Origin: Amoebophrya sp. A120
Taxonomy: Eukaryota > Sar > Dinophyceae > Syndiniales > Amoebophryaceae
Assembly: GCA_905178155.1 (NCBI GenBank)
Contig: CAJINV010000011.1
Coordinates: 1,139,982 to 1,203,981 of the forward strand
DNA length: 64,000 nt
Reading direction: 5' to 3'
Shown here piece after piece: positions 12,701-23,861 of this stretch. Under the pieces are notes generated by a model that saw nothing but the letters and a program-made list of their open reading frames with translations, did no database searches and was not told the DNA's origin. The first letter of the stretch is position 1. Every line of letters starts with the position of its first letter. The translations under genes were made by a program, and so were the position numbers.

Positions 12701-15700
12701 ACCCGTCGTATTTGGCGTCCTTGCACAGCCCAGCGACGTTTGGTGGACACGCCTGCTTTTGGCGGAAGGGAGGCTTTCTTGGAGGCAGTATTTTGGTGCC
12801 GGCGCGGGAACTGTTTGGCGGTGGAACGACGCCTTCTGCAGCAGGCTCTTCTTCAGGTTTTGACGAAATTACTAGAGCGGGTCATTCTGGGACCACGTCC
12901 ACGCGGCAAAACCATCAGTCTGACCAGGGCAACTACAGTGAGGAAGCATCGATCAGTGGAAGCAATGTGGAGGAAGATCTCTCTGGTGCGACCTCCGGCT
13001 CCGACCGGAACAATCGCACCCCAGAGCAGCCCCCCTCGGGGGAGGACAGTCGGTCTAACAGCAGCGCGAATCGACAGAGTGAAAATGGGATGGTGTCGAA
13101 CAAGAAGTCTGTCAACGTGTCATCATCCGGAGCCAGCACAAGCTCGGCAACCGGGGGGGAAGGCCAAGGCGGGGATAAGGATGGAGTGAAGACTAAGACG
13201 TCGTCGAACAAGCAGGCCAGCACAACTACGTCCTCGCCAGGAAATAATAAAGCAGCATCTTCGACGTCGAATAATTCTGCTGCGAAAATAAACAAGCAGA
13301 AGCGAAAGGCAAGACGGCGTGCGAGGCAGAGTCGTGCGCAAAATAAGTCGAAAGACCCATTTTTTGCTGTGAACAACCTTTCGCTCTTCCCGCCCCGGAC
13401 GTTGCTGCGCTGCGAATCTCTGACCTGTGTGTACGCATTTCTGCGGAAAACGGACATCGTCGCCGCGATTCTATGCAGCGGGTGTTTTCTGGAGGAGGAG
13501 GAAGAACTGTGGATCAAAAAAGAGCAAGAGGAAGAGGCGAAAAGAAGAGAACAGGAGCAAGCTCAAGCTGCCGTGGCTCTTGGAAGAAAGAACGCTGAAA
13601 AGGATGCTGACGATAGTACAGGAGATCCAATTCATTCACCATCATCTTCATCAACCGCAGCTGTCGTAGGCAATTCTGCCTCTGCAACGCTTGGTGAACA
13701 ACATCTGCACCCGTCTGCTCTCCAAAGGAACAAATCGTCCAACAATGGCGAGAGCACAGGGGAAGACGTTTCCGACCCGGACCGGGGGTCGTTGCTGATG
13801 ATGCCCAACAAGTCCGTGTCCGCGCCCCAAGCGATGCAAACGTCCGCGTTGAAATTTTCCAGTTCTGGCGACGAGGAGTCCAGCGGCAGTCGGGGCGGCA
13901 ACAAACAACGCAACGTGAATTTGCAGGTCCCGATGAACAACAGCAAATCCTCGAGGCGAAAAAATAGTCGCAGTCCATCCAAATCCGCGTCCGGGGGGGA
14001 GACGAGTGACAGCGCGGTGGAAAAAGCGGCGTCGTCAGCCTCCGATCCGATGATATTGAGGAAACCACCCACGTCGTATCCTGGAAGTTGCGCGGGTTCT
14101 GACAGAGAAGGGGATTGTTGTAACAGCGACGCCAGTTCAAGCAGACTAGAAGCAAGTGCGGAGGTAGATCTTCAGAATGACGAGCAGCAGCGGTCAGGAC
14201 AGCAATCAGCAGCTCCGCCACTCTTAACACCGGAGTCGGTCCAGAGACAAATTGTTGGTTTTCTGCTCGTTTCCCTCTTTCACGAAAGCGTGATCTTGGA
14301 AATGACGGGGGAAGCGTCTCTTCACGACGCAGCGGCGCGTCTGTGTAAGATCTGTCGTGGCGGGGACGAGCATATTGACGGGAAGGATCACCACGGAAGG
14401 AACCTATTGAACGGTAAGAACAAGCTGCACGACCAAAACGCCTGCACTCCCGATGCAGCTGTACAGAAGATGGGGAGTATTTCCGAGGACGAGCTTGGTC
14501 TGACTTTGACGAGCCAGTCGAACTTGTGTTTTACCTCTTCCGAAGTGGAGGACAACGCCACCGGGCGTGGACATCATGTTGAACAAGCACCTTCAGCACC
14601 GCCAGATACCGTCTCCGCGGCTTCCAGTCGGGCTGTGTCGGGGGAGCAGACACAGAGCAGCGACATGGACGCAGTAAAGAACACCAAGAATAAACCGCTT
14701 CAGAATCAGCAGCAGCTTGGTCAACACGGTCAAGAGCAGGAAGTAGATCACCCGGAAGAAGATCCACTTACGCTGGCAGCGCGCCGGTTGAAGAAGACCC
14801 GGCGGGGGATCGAGATCTTTCTGTACCAAAAAGCGGTGCAAGAAGAGGAAAAAGCGCTAGCACAGCAACTCCTAGTCAACAATACCGATACAAGTACTAC
14901 TGTAGTACCAACAGCTTCTGCTACACCAACGACAGCTGCTTCTTCAGCAGTTTCTTCGGCCCCCTCGGCGACAGCAGATTTGAATACAAGCTCCAGCAGT
15001 CGTGACAGTCACACACACGGTTTTCTGACGAAGCAGATTCTCTTCACTTTGCTCACTTCGCTCCGCCGGTTGAGCGACTACAGAGTCACGGACGGCTTTT
15101 TGCGATTTTTGATCGAGAATTACGTCATGTATCAGGTGCATCAGCCGGACACCACCGTGGTACACGAGCACCGAAACATCCTCGCGAGCCCGCCCTGCGT
15201 CCGGATTCTGCTGGAGGGGCTGCCCTTGCAAAAATCACAGGACAAGGGGGTGATTGGCCTCATCTCGCAACCGGGGGAGTGGTTTGGCGAAATGGTCGGG
15301 GGGCTTTTCCGACCCTGCTTTAGTACAACTTCTTGTGCGGCGGGGGGTAGTGGAGGAGGTGCAGCTTCTGGGATGATGAATCACAACTTCTACCATCACG
15401 GACCGATTTCCGAGCAGCAACTCTACACTCTGCCTGGACAATCGGGTACTAGTTCGTTTCTCACTTCCTCAGAGCAGGGGGTATCAGTAAAGTGCTCGTC
15501 GAAAACGCTACTAGCGGTGCTGTACCACAGTTCAGTTGCGGAAGCCGCAGCGAAGTTCCACTCGTCAGACCTTTTGCTGAGAAACGCATGGCTGCTGGAG
15601 CACAACATGTTGGGTAACATGAGCATGGGGCACACACAAACGGAGCTGCAGGCCGGCGGGAACAAAGCGAAGGTACTTTATTTACAATTACAGGAGTTGT

Positions 15701-16942
15701 AGCAGTCTTGCTCTATTTGCATGCGGTTTGTCTTGGACTTGGTCCTCGTTTTTCTTTTGCATGATGCCAAGATGCATTGCAACCATACCCAATCAACACT
15801 TCTATCAGGATCCCCGCCGACTCGGTGGCTCCGACGTGCCTCTTCTAGTTTCCCAGGCCGGCACGAAGCGGCAGCGCCGCGCCCTCCGCAAATTTTTCGA
15901 GGGAAAGAAGAAGGCGGTTGAGCTAGAGAACAAGAAAAATTACAGTGACGACGAAGACGTTGAGGTGAAACCCATGACAGAACTAGAGCAGAAGATGGCG
16001 GAGAAAATTCTCCAGGAGACGAAAGAAACCTACCGAAAACGGGTAGTACAGTTAGAGCAGGAGAGAACATCATCAAATTCCGGTGTTGAGAATCTTCAGT
16101 CTTTCTCGTCCATTCGTCGCAAGCAGCAGGAACACTTGCCACGGAACGTGGCGTATTTGGATTTCGAAGTCCCGTTGGAGATGGCAGATCAACTACTCGC
16201 ACGCAGAAGAGCGTCCAGGGTGTACTACGAGGAGAATAACAAATCTCACGACGAAAGAACACAAGCAGCAGTAGTGGCTGCTTCGCAAGTGGAAAATGAT
16301 ACGTCGACAGGGAGGCCAGCAAATTTTGTCGACGCACCCTCATCGTCATCTGGGATTACACAGCCACCGCAACAACAGGGTGGAAATCCACCAACTCTCC
16401 TCCAAGACGAGGAAGATCGAGATATTGTCAACGCGGGACAGCCGCAAGAGGAACACCTTCCCCTTGCAGTTACCGCTTCATCTCCGCCACGACCAGCGGC
16501 CCAAAAGCCCAGCCAACACTCCAACTCACCCAGACGAAAAATGAAGGCCTCGTCGCCGCAAAAGCCGCAAATCCTGTCAGCGTTGGGTCGGGATCCCAAT
16601 GAGAACCAAACGAAAAACAACCTCGTCTTCGGGGAGCGCTACGATAGCTCCAGAAATGCCGGCGGGAGAAACATAAACAGTAAGATGACAGCCAGACCTA
16701 CCGTTTTCCCTGACGTTTTGAAGAGGCAGAAACGGAAACTGAGCGAAGGAACCGTTTTGGAAAATGCGAAAATTGACAACCTCTTGCGACCCCTGCGCAC
16801 GCAGCTTGACCGAGTGGCGGATATTTACGACCCGCCGGAGTATGATACTAGCGAGGAGGAAGAAGTGGCGGGGAAGAACGGGGAAGCAGCAGCTGTTGCA
16901 CCTCCGCAAGGTGGGCCCCCGGAAGCTGTTCCAGAGAATTGA
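708..16942 (+). CDS. Giant protein with multiple cyclic-nucleotide-binding-like domains
   Basis: Deduced exons are 708-9056, 9374-9552, 9768-15672 and 15809-16942 (15,567 nt, about 5,188 aa), and all junctions keep phase. Cyclic-nucleotide-binding-like beta-roll segments are visible at about residues 1920-2118 (LYLIERGVVEVSL, then RLWKLSRQQFDAI) and 2348-2578 (LYFVYSGSCGIYVGD, GCIGEFVL, VARTDCILFALSREDY). Weaker ones lie near 3030-3180, 3770-4080 and 4614-4780. The GEFVL stretch resembles the phosphate-binding cassette (GE.AL), but the usual Arg is not clear, so nucleotide binding may be degenerate. Between domains lie very long Ser/Gly/Gln/Asn/His-rich linkers; residues near 4160-4200 are Lys/Arg-rich. 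No kinase domain or transmembrane helix is seen, so it is neither a standard PKG nor a channel. It may act as a regulatory scaffold. The start is the ATG at 708. Separate gene models remain possible, but frame continuity across three junctions favours one gene. Confidence 0.7.
9057..9373 (+). mobile_element. Introner (TIR intron) 1, in the cNMP-binding giant gene
   Basis: Two arms of about 62 nt at 9057-9118 and 9307-9368 are reverse complements with roughly 4 mismatches; both begin TATGGAA in their own orientation. The direct repeat AACTA flanks the element (9052-9056 and 9369-9373). Removing 317 bp joins GAA CTA to GCT GGT GTG in the same phase. The deduced ends lack GT and AG. Its interior has TGCATGAC-type motifs also seen in other elements here. 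Confidence 0.85.
9553..9767 (+). other. Canonical GT-AG intron 2 of the cNMP-binding giant gene
   Basis: The donor is aacag|gtacag and the acceptor is caccgcag|gccc. The phase-2 junction rebuilds an AGG codon, so MNR joins PGELAL. Stops occur in the intron in both flanking frames. Confidence 0.8.
15673..15808 (+). other. Canonical GT-AG intron 3 of the cNMP-binding giant gene
   Basis: The donor is gcgaag|gtactt and the acceptor is tctatcag|gatccc, phase 0. It joins NKAK to DPRRLGG, where a Lys/Arg-rich and then acidic C-terminal exon begins. Confidence 0.75.
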
Positions 16943-18043
16943 GATCTCGATGCGGCGGACTTCTACTCTTAACTTTACGCAAAACACCAGTCATACGTAA
17001 TTCATGTAGAGATGAAAAATTAACATCATTTCTCACAAGTTCAAGTTTTAGAATGATATTGACCACACACGAGCCTATGTTGACCATAAGACAGATGAAA
17101 CCCATGAACAATTCCTCCACGAGTAAACGGCTTATAGTGCGCATTTTCTTTATTTTACATTTACTATGACAAAGAACCACAATGAATAAAATGAATCCAG
17201 TTGTTCCAGAGTGTGCTCATTTTTTGCTAGCCTTTGCCTTTAACCAAAGCCTCGTCGAATCCAACGGTCTTTATTTTTCCTTTTTCAAATTGAAGCGGTA
17301 GCGCTAGCGGTTTCATGTAAAATGTAACATCGTTTCTAGTAGTGAAAAAATAAGCGTAAAAAAAAAGGATTGACGGTACAGTAGTTTGAGTTTTGGCTTA
17401 TTAGTTGCGTTGTTGCACTTCTATGTCCTCTTTTTTCGCAGATTTGTACCAAAGAATTTGAATTTGCGTCAAATGAACAAGCATGAGCTTGCTGTAGTAC
17501 AACTAAAAATTACAAGCGACATAGAAAATTATTATCCCAGGTGGAGGAAGGCCAGAAACGTCGGTGTGGTTGACAAGTAGTCGATGCGTGTTTAGAGTTT
17601 GAGCCGGTTCCACCGCTGCCGTCGTATGAATAGTGCGAAAAAAGAACAGCGATCACAGATCGATCCCGACTAGACGACCAGAGTGAAGCAGTGGATGAGC
17701 GTCCTCCGAATTCATTCTTTATTTCCGTCACAGTCTGAGACTTTGAGTTTGACGTTGACCTGCGTTGAAAATGCATTTCGATTTCTCTTCTCAGAAGCAA
17801 TCTGAATTCCACTGGTGCTAAACCGCTCCGTGGACGGTACCGTGTGTCGTCTCTCTGACGCTCATCTAACTATGAAGTCAAAAACAAGAAGATAGAGACC
17901 CTTTTTGAATAGGAGGAACCTCGACGCGGCGGACAGCAAAGCCTGTCACCGTGACGGGTTCTACCAGTATCTTGTGAAAAGAGAAACTAAACAACATCAA
18001 CATCTACAGTACCTCTACATCCAACAGCTCCTACTTCAACAGG
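16943..18043. other. Intergenic spacer
   Basis: AT-richer than the flanking exons, with only short open frames (up to about 110 codons, on either strand) that have no recognisable motif. A T-rich run near 17200-17290 and an A-run near 17355 are visible. No RNA gene or repeat was recognised. Confidence 0.4.
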
Positions 18044-21000
18044 ATGGAAGACGTCCAGCCAGCATCGCAAAATGTTGTAGTCGCGGCAGGCGGGGGGGAA
18101 CTACTTCGTCAGGCAGATGAGGCCGACGTAAAGTTGTCAAAGCAAATCAAAGAAAAGGATGAACAGCTGGTTTCGGACGACCGCGTCGCTGCAGTAGCCA
18201 TGGAAGTGGTTGACAACTCTGAAACCAGCGTGGGGGGCGGAAAAAAGCAACAAGAAAACGAAAAAGAGAGTCGCCAGGAGAAGCAGGCCGCCGACAACTC
18301 CGTAAACGAAGCATCGAAGGTGGTTGATTCCAAGTCTACTTCCAAAGCCGCTGCTTCCGCTCCGCCAATGAAGGCGATGAAGGCCGCTGCCGCAATGAAA
18401 GTGGCTCCACCGATGAAGCAAGCAAAAGCTGCTGCTGCTCCACCGATGAAGGTCATGAAATCTGCTCCTCCTGCTGCAAGAGGAAATAAAGCTGCCAGCT
18501 CCAAAGCCGCAACCGCAGCGAGCAGCAAAGAAACATCAAACCACGTAGTTGACGCTGTTGAAGAAGACGCTGCTGATGCTGACGTGGAAATGAAGCCTGT
18601 GAGCGAAGACGAGGACGAAATGAAAATAACCGAACAGCAAGAAGCCCCGAAAAAGAACGGCGCGTCGAAAGTAAGTGGTAAAAAGAATATTAAAGCTTCG
18701 GCTGAACAAGTTGTACCAGCAGCAGGGGGCAAAAAATCATCAAGCTCAAGTAGTTCGTCCTCTGCCTCCTCTTCCTCTTCTTCCGCGACCACAGCAGCTG
18801 CTGCTGCGGCCAGTACTACAACTGCCACAGCAAGTGCTGGGGCTGTCGACCCCGCCAACCCGCACTTGAAAGTGAAGATCGGTCATGTTAGTCAGAACGA
18901 GGATACTGAGATGGCAAAAAACCAACCGCGTGAAGATGCCACTGCGTTCGCAAAGCTGGATCCGACCGAGAAATTCCTCGACGCACTGAAGCGGGAACAC
19001 TGGAAGGACGTTTGTGAGACGTTTGCAGGTACTGATGTGGCGTTCTCGTTTTCATCTCGAACAAGACGAGATGCAATTTTTGTAGAAAATTTGTATTGGT
19101 GACTTGTGATTCTGATTTCGATGAACGCGAGGGTATGATAAAGAAAAAACATAATGTCACGGTCACCAGTCTGATACAGCAAAACCAAAAGCTGCTGCAT
19201 GCAAAAAACCTCTTCAAAAACACAGCCCTCCCCGCCGAGACGCAGTGGAAAGTTCTGTTGCAGGAGACGCAGAAAATGACGTTTCCGTGTTCCCCGAACC
19301 GCAACAACATCTATTTTATGCATTGCAAATATGTCTGAGTCTGGAAAGATGGAACTTGTGATGCGTGTTGCAGATCATAAAAAAATCTGTGTTGCATGAC
19401 TTGCAAAAGGTGCCCATTTCTGGCCAACCTGAGAGGGCATTTCTAATGCATTTCTCGCGCAGAAAAGGCATCACCAAGAGGCTGCAGAACCTGTGATGCT
19501 GGGCCCTGCATTCCAGACTTGTGGTAGCTTGGAAAAACTGCATGACAAATTTTGAAATCTTCGAGACCCAGACATTTTTGCAATTCATCTATTTGAACAC
19601 CGCAAAAGAGGACGAACTGGGCGTCGGGGTCACCGGCGGTGTGGACAAACGCAAAACGCGGCCCTTTTTCAATCTCGGCCTGCAAGCCTGCCGCCCGCTG
19701 GGAAAGTGCTCCAAGGCCATGCGGGAAGCGGATGGACGGAAGTTGAGCCTCCTGGTCAATGTCATGATGAAGTGCGGCAAAGACAGGGCATATGCTGTGT
19801 AAAAACGTCCCCAACCCATTGTCAAGATGGGAAATCTGCAACACAAATCTCCAAACTTTGGGAGTTCTGCATGACAAGTCTCCATCTGCAGTGTAGTGCT
19901 GGTTAACAAGGAGAGCCGCAAGAGAAAGCCATTTTTTCATCCTGTTTACAGCATTACAAATACCAAAACACGACTGAAAATGCATCATATGGAGATGCGC
20001 ACTACAAGTGTTTCTGTCATTGCGCATGTGCGTGTCAACTCTGGGGTGAGAACGTTTTTACAAATGATAGGGCACCGATGACCGTCACAGCCCGGGAGGA
20101 CTGGTGGTATTCGAGCTGCACGGTTAACCGCGGCGGGATTACCAATGTAAAAGTGAGTATATAAGTAAGTAAAAAGCTGTTGTGTGACTCCCGAACCCGA
20201 TTCAGGAAGGTTTGAGCGCATGGCATGCTCGGTTTCTTGCTATCTTTCACGATGTAGTGTTGGCTGCTCAGGGAGATGAAAACCACTAAAATCAGATCCA
20301 TGTCGACGATGGCAACCTGGGCCCCAGCCGACTTTTCGCCTGGGGGAAGGGCTTTGTGGGTGGACAAACGCTGCGCATGGCAGAGGCGTCGGAGGTTGAC
20401 GCTCTCGGCGTCGACGGGGTGGAATGGTACCCCTGTCCGCGGGAAGCGCGCCTGGTGCCCAAAAGCCTGCAGGAAAGGGCGAGGGACTTCGGAAATGGGA
20501 AAACCGAGCTAAAGCCGTTTAAGTAATCAGAACTTGTCGCTTAGTCCTCCTCTCAAGTACATCTACATCCGAATTGTTGCGCTTCGATGCTTTTTCCGAC
20601 TTAGCGTGAGAGATGTACGTAGCACGCACTGCAGCCACTCCTAATCACATTCACAGGTTCATGCGCATGAGCGACCGGAAGATTTTGATCTGCGACAAGA
20701 ATTTTGTCGACGAGTCTGCGGACACAGAGGCGACACTCCTTGATATCGCCTTGCCAATGGTCCTACGCATTGCAAAAGATCTATCGTACTAGAACTAGTA
20801 TACAAATACATGACATGATGACAAGTTTTTCCAAAACAAAAAATGGAGTGCATCATGCTGAATCTCAATCTTGATCTTGTTCAGGTATAAAAAAAGGATT
20901 AGATCCATCTGTAATGCGAGACTGGCATTTATATGTATTTATGCGAGTGCGATAGAACTTTTGCACAGGATACATCAGACTTACCTCCCTACACAGACTC

Positions 21001-22992
21001 GGCGACTTCGACGGAAAATTACCGCACGCCACCGCGCCGGTTTTTCCGGCTAGCTGGCGAGACCATCCGGAGGAAAGGCCGGCGTCAATCCGCGACTGCA
21101 AGAACCTGGAGTGGGCTTCCTCCCCCGAGGAGGCAAAAAACCTGATGGACGCAGCGAACGCCTGGGCGGGCGGGCAGGGCGCGGCGAAATCTGGGACCGA
21201 CATCGTCCGGTACGTGTGTGTCTTCTATCCGCACGGCTGCGCCGTCCCGAGCAAGTGCATCGAGCGGTCCTGCGACGTGGTGGCCAGTCTCGGTTTCGAG
21301 AAACTGCGCGAGCCCTGGTCGCTCGAAGCCCGGAAAAATTTCGACCAGTACAAGGAGCGCGTGAATGTGCACGGGAATAAGGGCGTTACGGTCAAAGTGG
21401 GTGGGAAGGATGTGGTCTACATGGGCGGCAAGGCGCACCTGCGCAGCGACAAGATGAAGGACGAGGAGAACGAGATCCAAGAGAAGGTACAGCAAAAACT
21501 CGGGAAGAGCTACGTGGTGCCGAAAAACTTCGTTTCGAACCACGCAGCTTTTGAAGAAAACCCCTGGTACATGTACGACAACATATTTCGGGAAGAAGGT
21601 TTTGCGGACAGTGTGCGGAAAATGCAACTACTGAACGGGAATGTGACGCAGATGGACCACAACGCTCCGGGAGCACATGATGGCGAACAAAACGAAAATG
21701 AAGATGATGACGGGGAAATAAACAGCGAGAACTCTGAAGAAGATGCAGCTCCTGCTGATGGTACAACAGGGAATGGAGCTGGTGCGAAAAAGAAAACGAA
21801 GAAAGTCCGCACTGCGAAGTCGGAAACCGAGCAGGCGCGCCGGATGATGCGCGCTCCTTTCCGTGCGGTCGAGGGGCGGGTATTGTCCTGGTTCAACGGG
21901 GAAAAGCCGACTGGTAGCGGTGACCTCGTAGGCACAGATGAAAACGGCCCACTTCCATCCACTTTGTCATGCAAAACGCGCATAAAATTCCGTGTCTATC
22001 ATGCAAAAAATGGATGGGGATGGTTTTTTTTCTGTGGATACCTCGGTCTGTTCTGCTACCGGGACCACCCGCCCAACTGGTGGTGGATCCGGCCGCCGCA
22101 CGCCGAAGCGCGGAACGTGCAGCCGGTTTTGGATTTGATGGAGCTGGCGTTTGGCCGCATCGACAAGGATCACTACAAGCAACTCCGGGAGGACCAGAAT
22201 CTCACCCGCGACGAGGCGCTTAAGATCGTCAAGTGGGCGAAGACGCCACTCAAGGTTGGCATTTCCACCAAGAAACTGGAGCTGTCGGTGCGGGCGACTG
22301 TGGATAAGAACGGCGATCCGCTGGAGAAGGCAGTTTTGGACAAGGACGGGGAGCCGGTGTTGCACCCTTTGACCGGAAAGCCGAAGATGAAGCAGACGGG
22401 CGGCACGTGGAGAATCCTTCTGTCCGCGCGGACGGAGGGCGAATTCGCGCGACCGCAGCTGCACAAAAAGGGGCATTGGGGGAAGTGGGAAAAAGACCGA
22501 AATGCAGACTTTGTGCGCGAGGACACGCTGTCAGAAATCGAACTGGAGGAGCAGTTGAAAGAACATAAGAAGGAACTGAAGAAAAAGAAGGACGATGCGG
22601 GGGCGGGCGACACTGCGACGGCGAAAGGGAAAAAGGAACCGATGAAGAAAAGCGGTATTAAGCTGGTGGGGAAAAAAGCAAAGGGCGATAAAGTAGCAGG
22701 GGACGCCGGGGAGCAGGGCAATGCTGATACAACTGGTGCGGAAGGGGGTCCGGCGGCGGCGGGAAAGAAGATGGTAGCAAAGCGACCACGGGGTAGACCA
22801 CGGGGTAGCAAGAAGGCAGGACTCGAAGATTTATCGCTGCAAAATGACGAAGCAGAAGCTGAAGTGGAAATGCAGTCGTCCCCGGAGAACAAAAAGAGCA
22901 AAAAGCAAGGCGCGCTGGCGTCATCATCCTCATCCTCCTCAGCGGTTCAGAAAAAAGATCCATTCCAGGCTGTGAAAAAAGCGAACAACTGA
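18044..22992 (+). CDS. Basic, probably nuclear protein with Met-Lys repeats and an AT-hook (function unknown)
   Basis: Deduced exons are 18044-19028, 19226-19316, 19595-19790, 20075-20152, 20296-20522, 20657-20763 and 20978-22992 (3,699 nt, about 1,232 aa). The N-terminal 320 residues are low complexity: repeats such as PPMKAMKAAAAMK (about 108-145), an acidic patch, then runs of Ser and Ala. The middle is a globular stretch without a recognised family (KFLDALKREHWKDVCETF, GVGVTGGVDKRKTRPFFN, DDGNLGPSRLFAWGKGFVGG, LGDFDGKLP). It is followed by a Trp-rich segment (HPPNWWWIRPPH) and a Lys-rich tail with an AT-hook-like core (KRPRGRPRGSKKAG, about 1161-1174). Met-Lys repeats of this kind occur in alveolate basic proteins. 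The AT-hook and lysine richness suggest DNA or chromatin binding; this is inference. The border of the sixth intron is uncertain by about 15 nt. Confidence 0.65.
19029..19225 (+). other. Canonical GT-AG intron 1 of the AT-hook gene
   Basis: The donor is tttgcag|gtactg and the acceptor is aaaacacag|ccctcc. Among the AG dinucleotides downstream, this is the one I found that restores phase (G+CC = Ala), giving CETFAALPAETQW. Confidence 0.65.
19317..19594 (+). mobile_element. Introner 2, in the AT-hook gene
   Basis: The direct repeat ATCTATTT (19309-19316 and 19587-19594, of which TATTT may be the true duplication) flanks inverted arms containing ATTGCAAA.ATGTCTG.GTCT. Removing 278 bp joins NNIY to LNTAKED in phase. 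The arms belong to the same sequence family as the introners in the TBC and DnaJ genes. Confidence 0.82.
19791..20074 (+). mobile_element. Introner 3, in the AT-hook gene
   Basis: The direct repeat GGGCA (AGGGCA if one more base is counted) lies at 19786-19790 and 20070-20074. The ends are inverted: TATGCTGTGTAAAAACG on the left and the reverse complement of TATCATTTGTAAAAACG on the right. Removing 284 bp joins KDRA to PMTVTARED in phase. The deduced borders have no GT or AG. Confidence 0.8.
20153..20295 (+). other. Canonical GT-AG intron 4 of the AT-hook gene
   Basis: Strong donor aaa|gtgagt and acceptor aaaatcag|atccat, phase 0. It joins ITNVK to IHVDDGNLG. Confidence 0.75.
20523..20656 (+). 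other. Canonical GT-AG intron 5 of the AT-hook gene
   Basis: The donor is tttaa|gtaatc and the acceptor is attcacag|gttcat, phase 2. The junction rebuilds AAG (Lys), so LKPFK continues into FMRMSDRK. Confidence 0.7.
20764..20977 (+). mobile_element. Introner 4 (probable), in the AT-hook gene
   Basis: The arms TACGCATTGCAAAAGATC and the reverse complement of TATCCTGTGCAAAAGTTC are inverted repeats, both followed inward by CTATCG.ACT. The flanking 5-mers (GGTCC and CATCA) are not a convincing duplication, so the insertion may be old. The frames on both sides join in phase here, and would also join at a GCA repeat (20767-20769 / 20963-20965), which adds six residues. Confidence 0.55.
21945..22042 (+). 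repeat. Possible small in-frame introner or foldback inside the last AT-hook exon
   Basis: CCATCCACTTTGTCATGC near the left end and TCATGCAAAAAATGGATGG near the right form a weak inverted repeat, and both carry the TCATGCAAAA motif typical of introner interiors here. The frame stays open through it, so it may be translated or spliced. No target duplication is clear. Confidence 0.3.
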
Positions 22993-23861
22993 ACTTAGAA
23001 TTTGACAATGGATTGTTATAATCCACCACGACGTTGATCATGAAGCAACGATAGCCCCGATAGGTTCCGCTTCAGTATTCTATTCATGTTTGCGGACGTG
23101 TATAAGCACGTGCTTTTTTTCGAAATCAGGAACGAAAATTTGAGGAAACGAAGTATCGTGATGGTTTGTTGAATTTTTAACACCGAAAATAAATTCTTGT
23201 TGTGAAAAAATCTTTTTCAGAAAGGTCTGAAAATTTCAGTTCTTGGTCTACTGGACTACACGAAGTGCTCCTTTACGCGCAGTCGTGATAGTACATCTGG
23301 GACGAGAAGCTGCGGGGAGCCAGAGTGACGATGAAGATGAAATTGCCTATAGAAGAACAACAACCACATTGCTTTTGCTTCATGGTTATTTCCGTACCAC
23401 GATGACTAATCACATGTACGTTTTTTTCACGTGTCAGTCCGCCTCTGCCTGGCGCCTCAGACATTTTGTTGGTTGTCCGTAACCGTTGCTTCGGACGACC
23501 AGATGGAATCCCACGGCGGTTCAACATGCGTGGTTGATACGTAGTTGTAGAAAGACGAGCAGCAGGTACAAATTAGCAATGTTGTAGCTGCGAACAGGAT
23601 GGAGAGTCCGCAGTGAGCGACCCACGGCAACAAAGAGGGTCGTGACATGTTTTGGGTGACACACTACAAGCGGCCTCGCAGTCTACACTTGTCGTGTCCT
23701 CCAGCACCTTGTTCGTTGCTTTTGTGAGATGAAGAAATAAGTAAAGTACGCCGAAGGTGAAGGTCTAGAACGGAGATGAAGACATGTCAATGGTTTTTTT
23801 CACTCTGAAATAGCTGAGTCGTGGTTTTCTCTAAAAATACTTTCCGCGCTTGAACCCCAAG
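22993..23861. other. Intergenic spacer
   Basis: AT-rich between about 23090 and 23240. Small open frames here have no motif. No RNA gene or repeat was recognised. Confidence 0.4.

Noticed and set aside
18109-18858. 249-codon open frame on the minus strand, rich in Ala/Glu/Ser
   Set aside because: It is the antisense of the low-complexity first exon of the AT-hook gene; GC-rich codons give long shadow frames.
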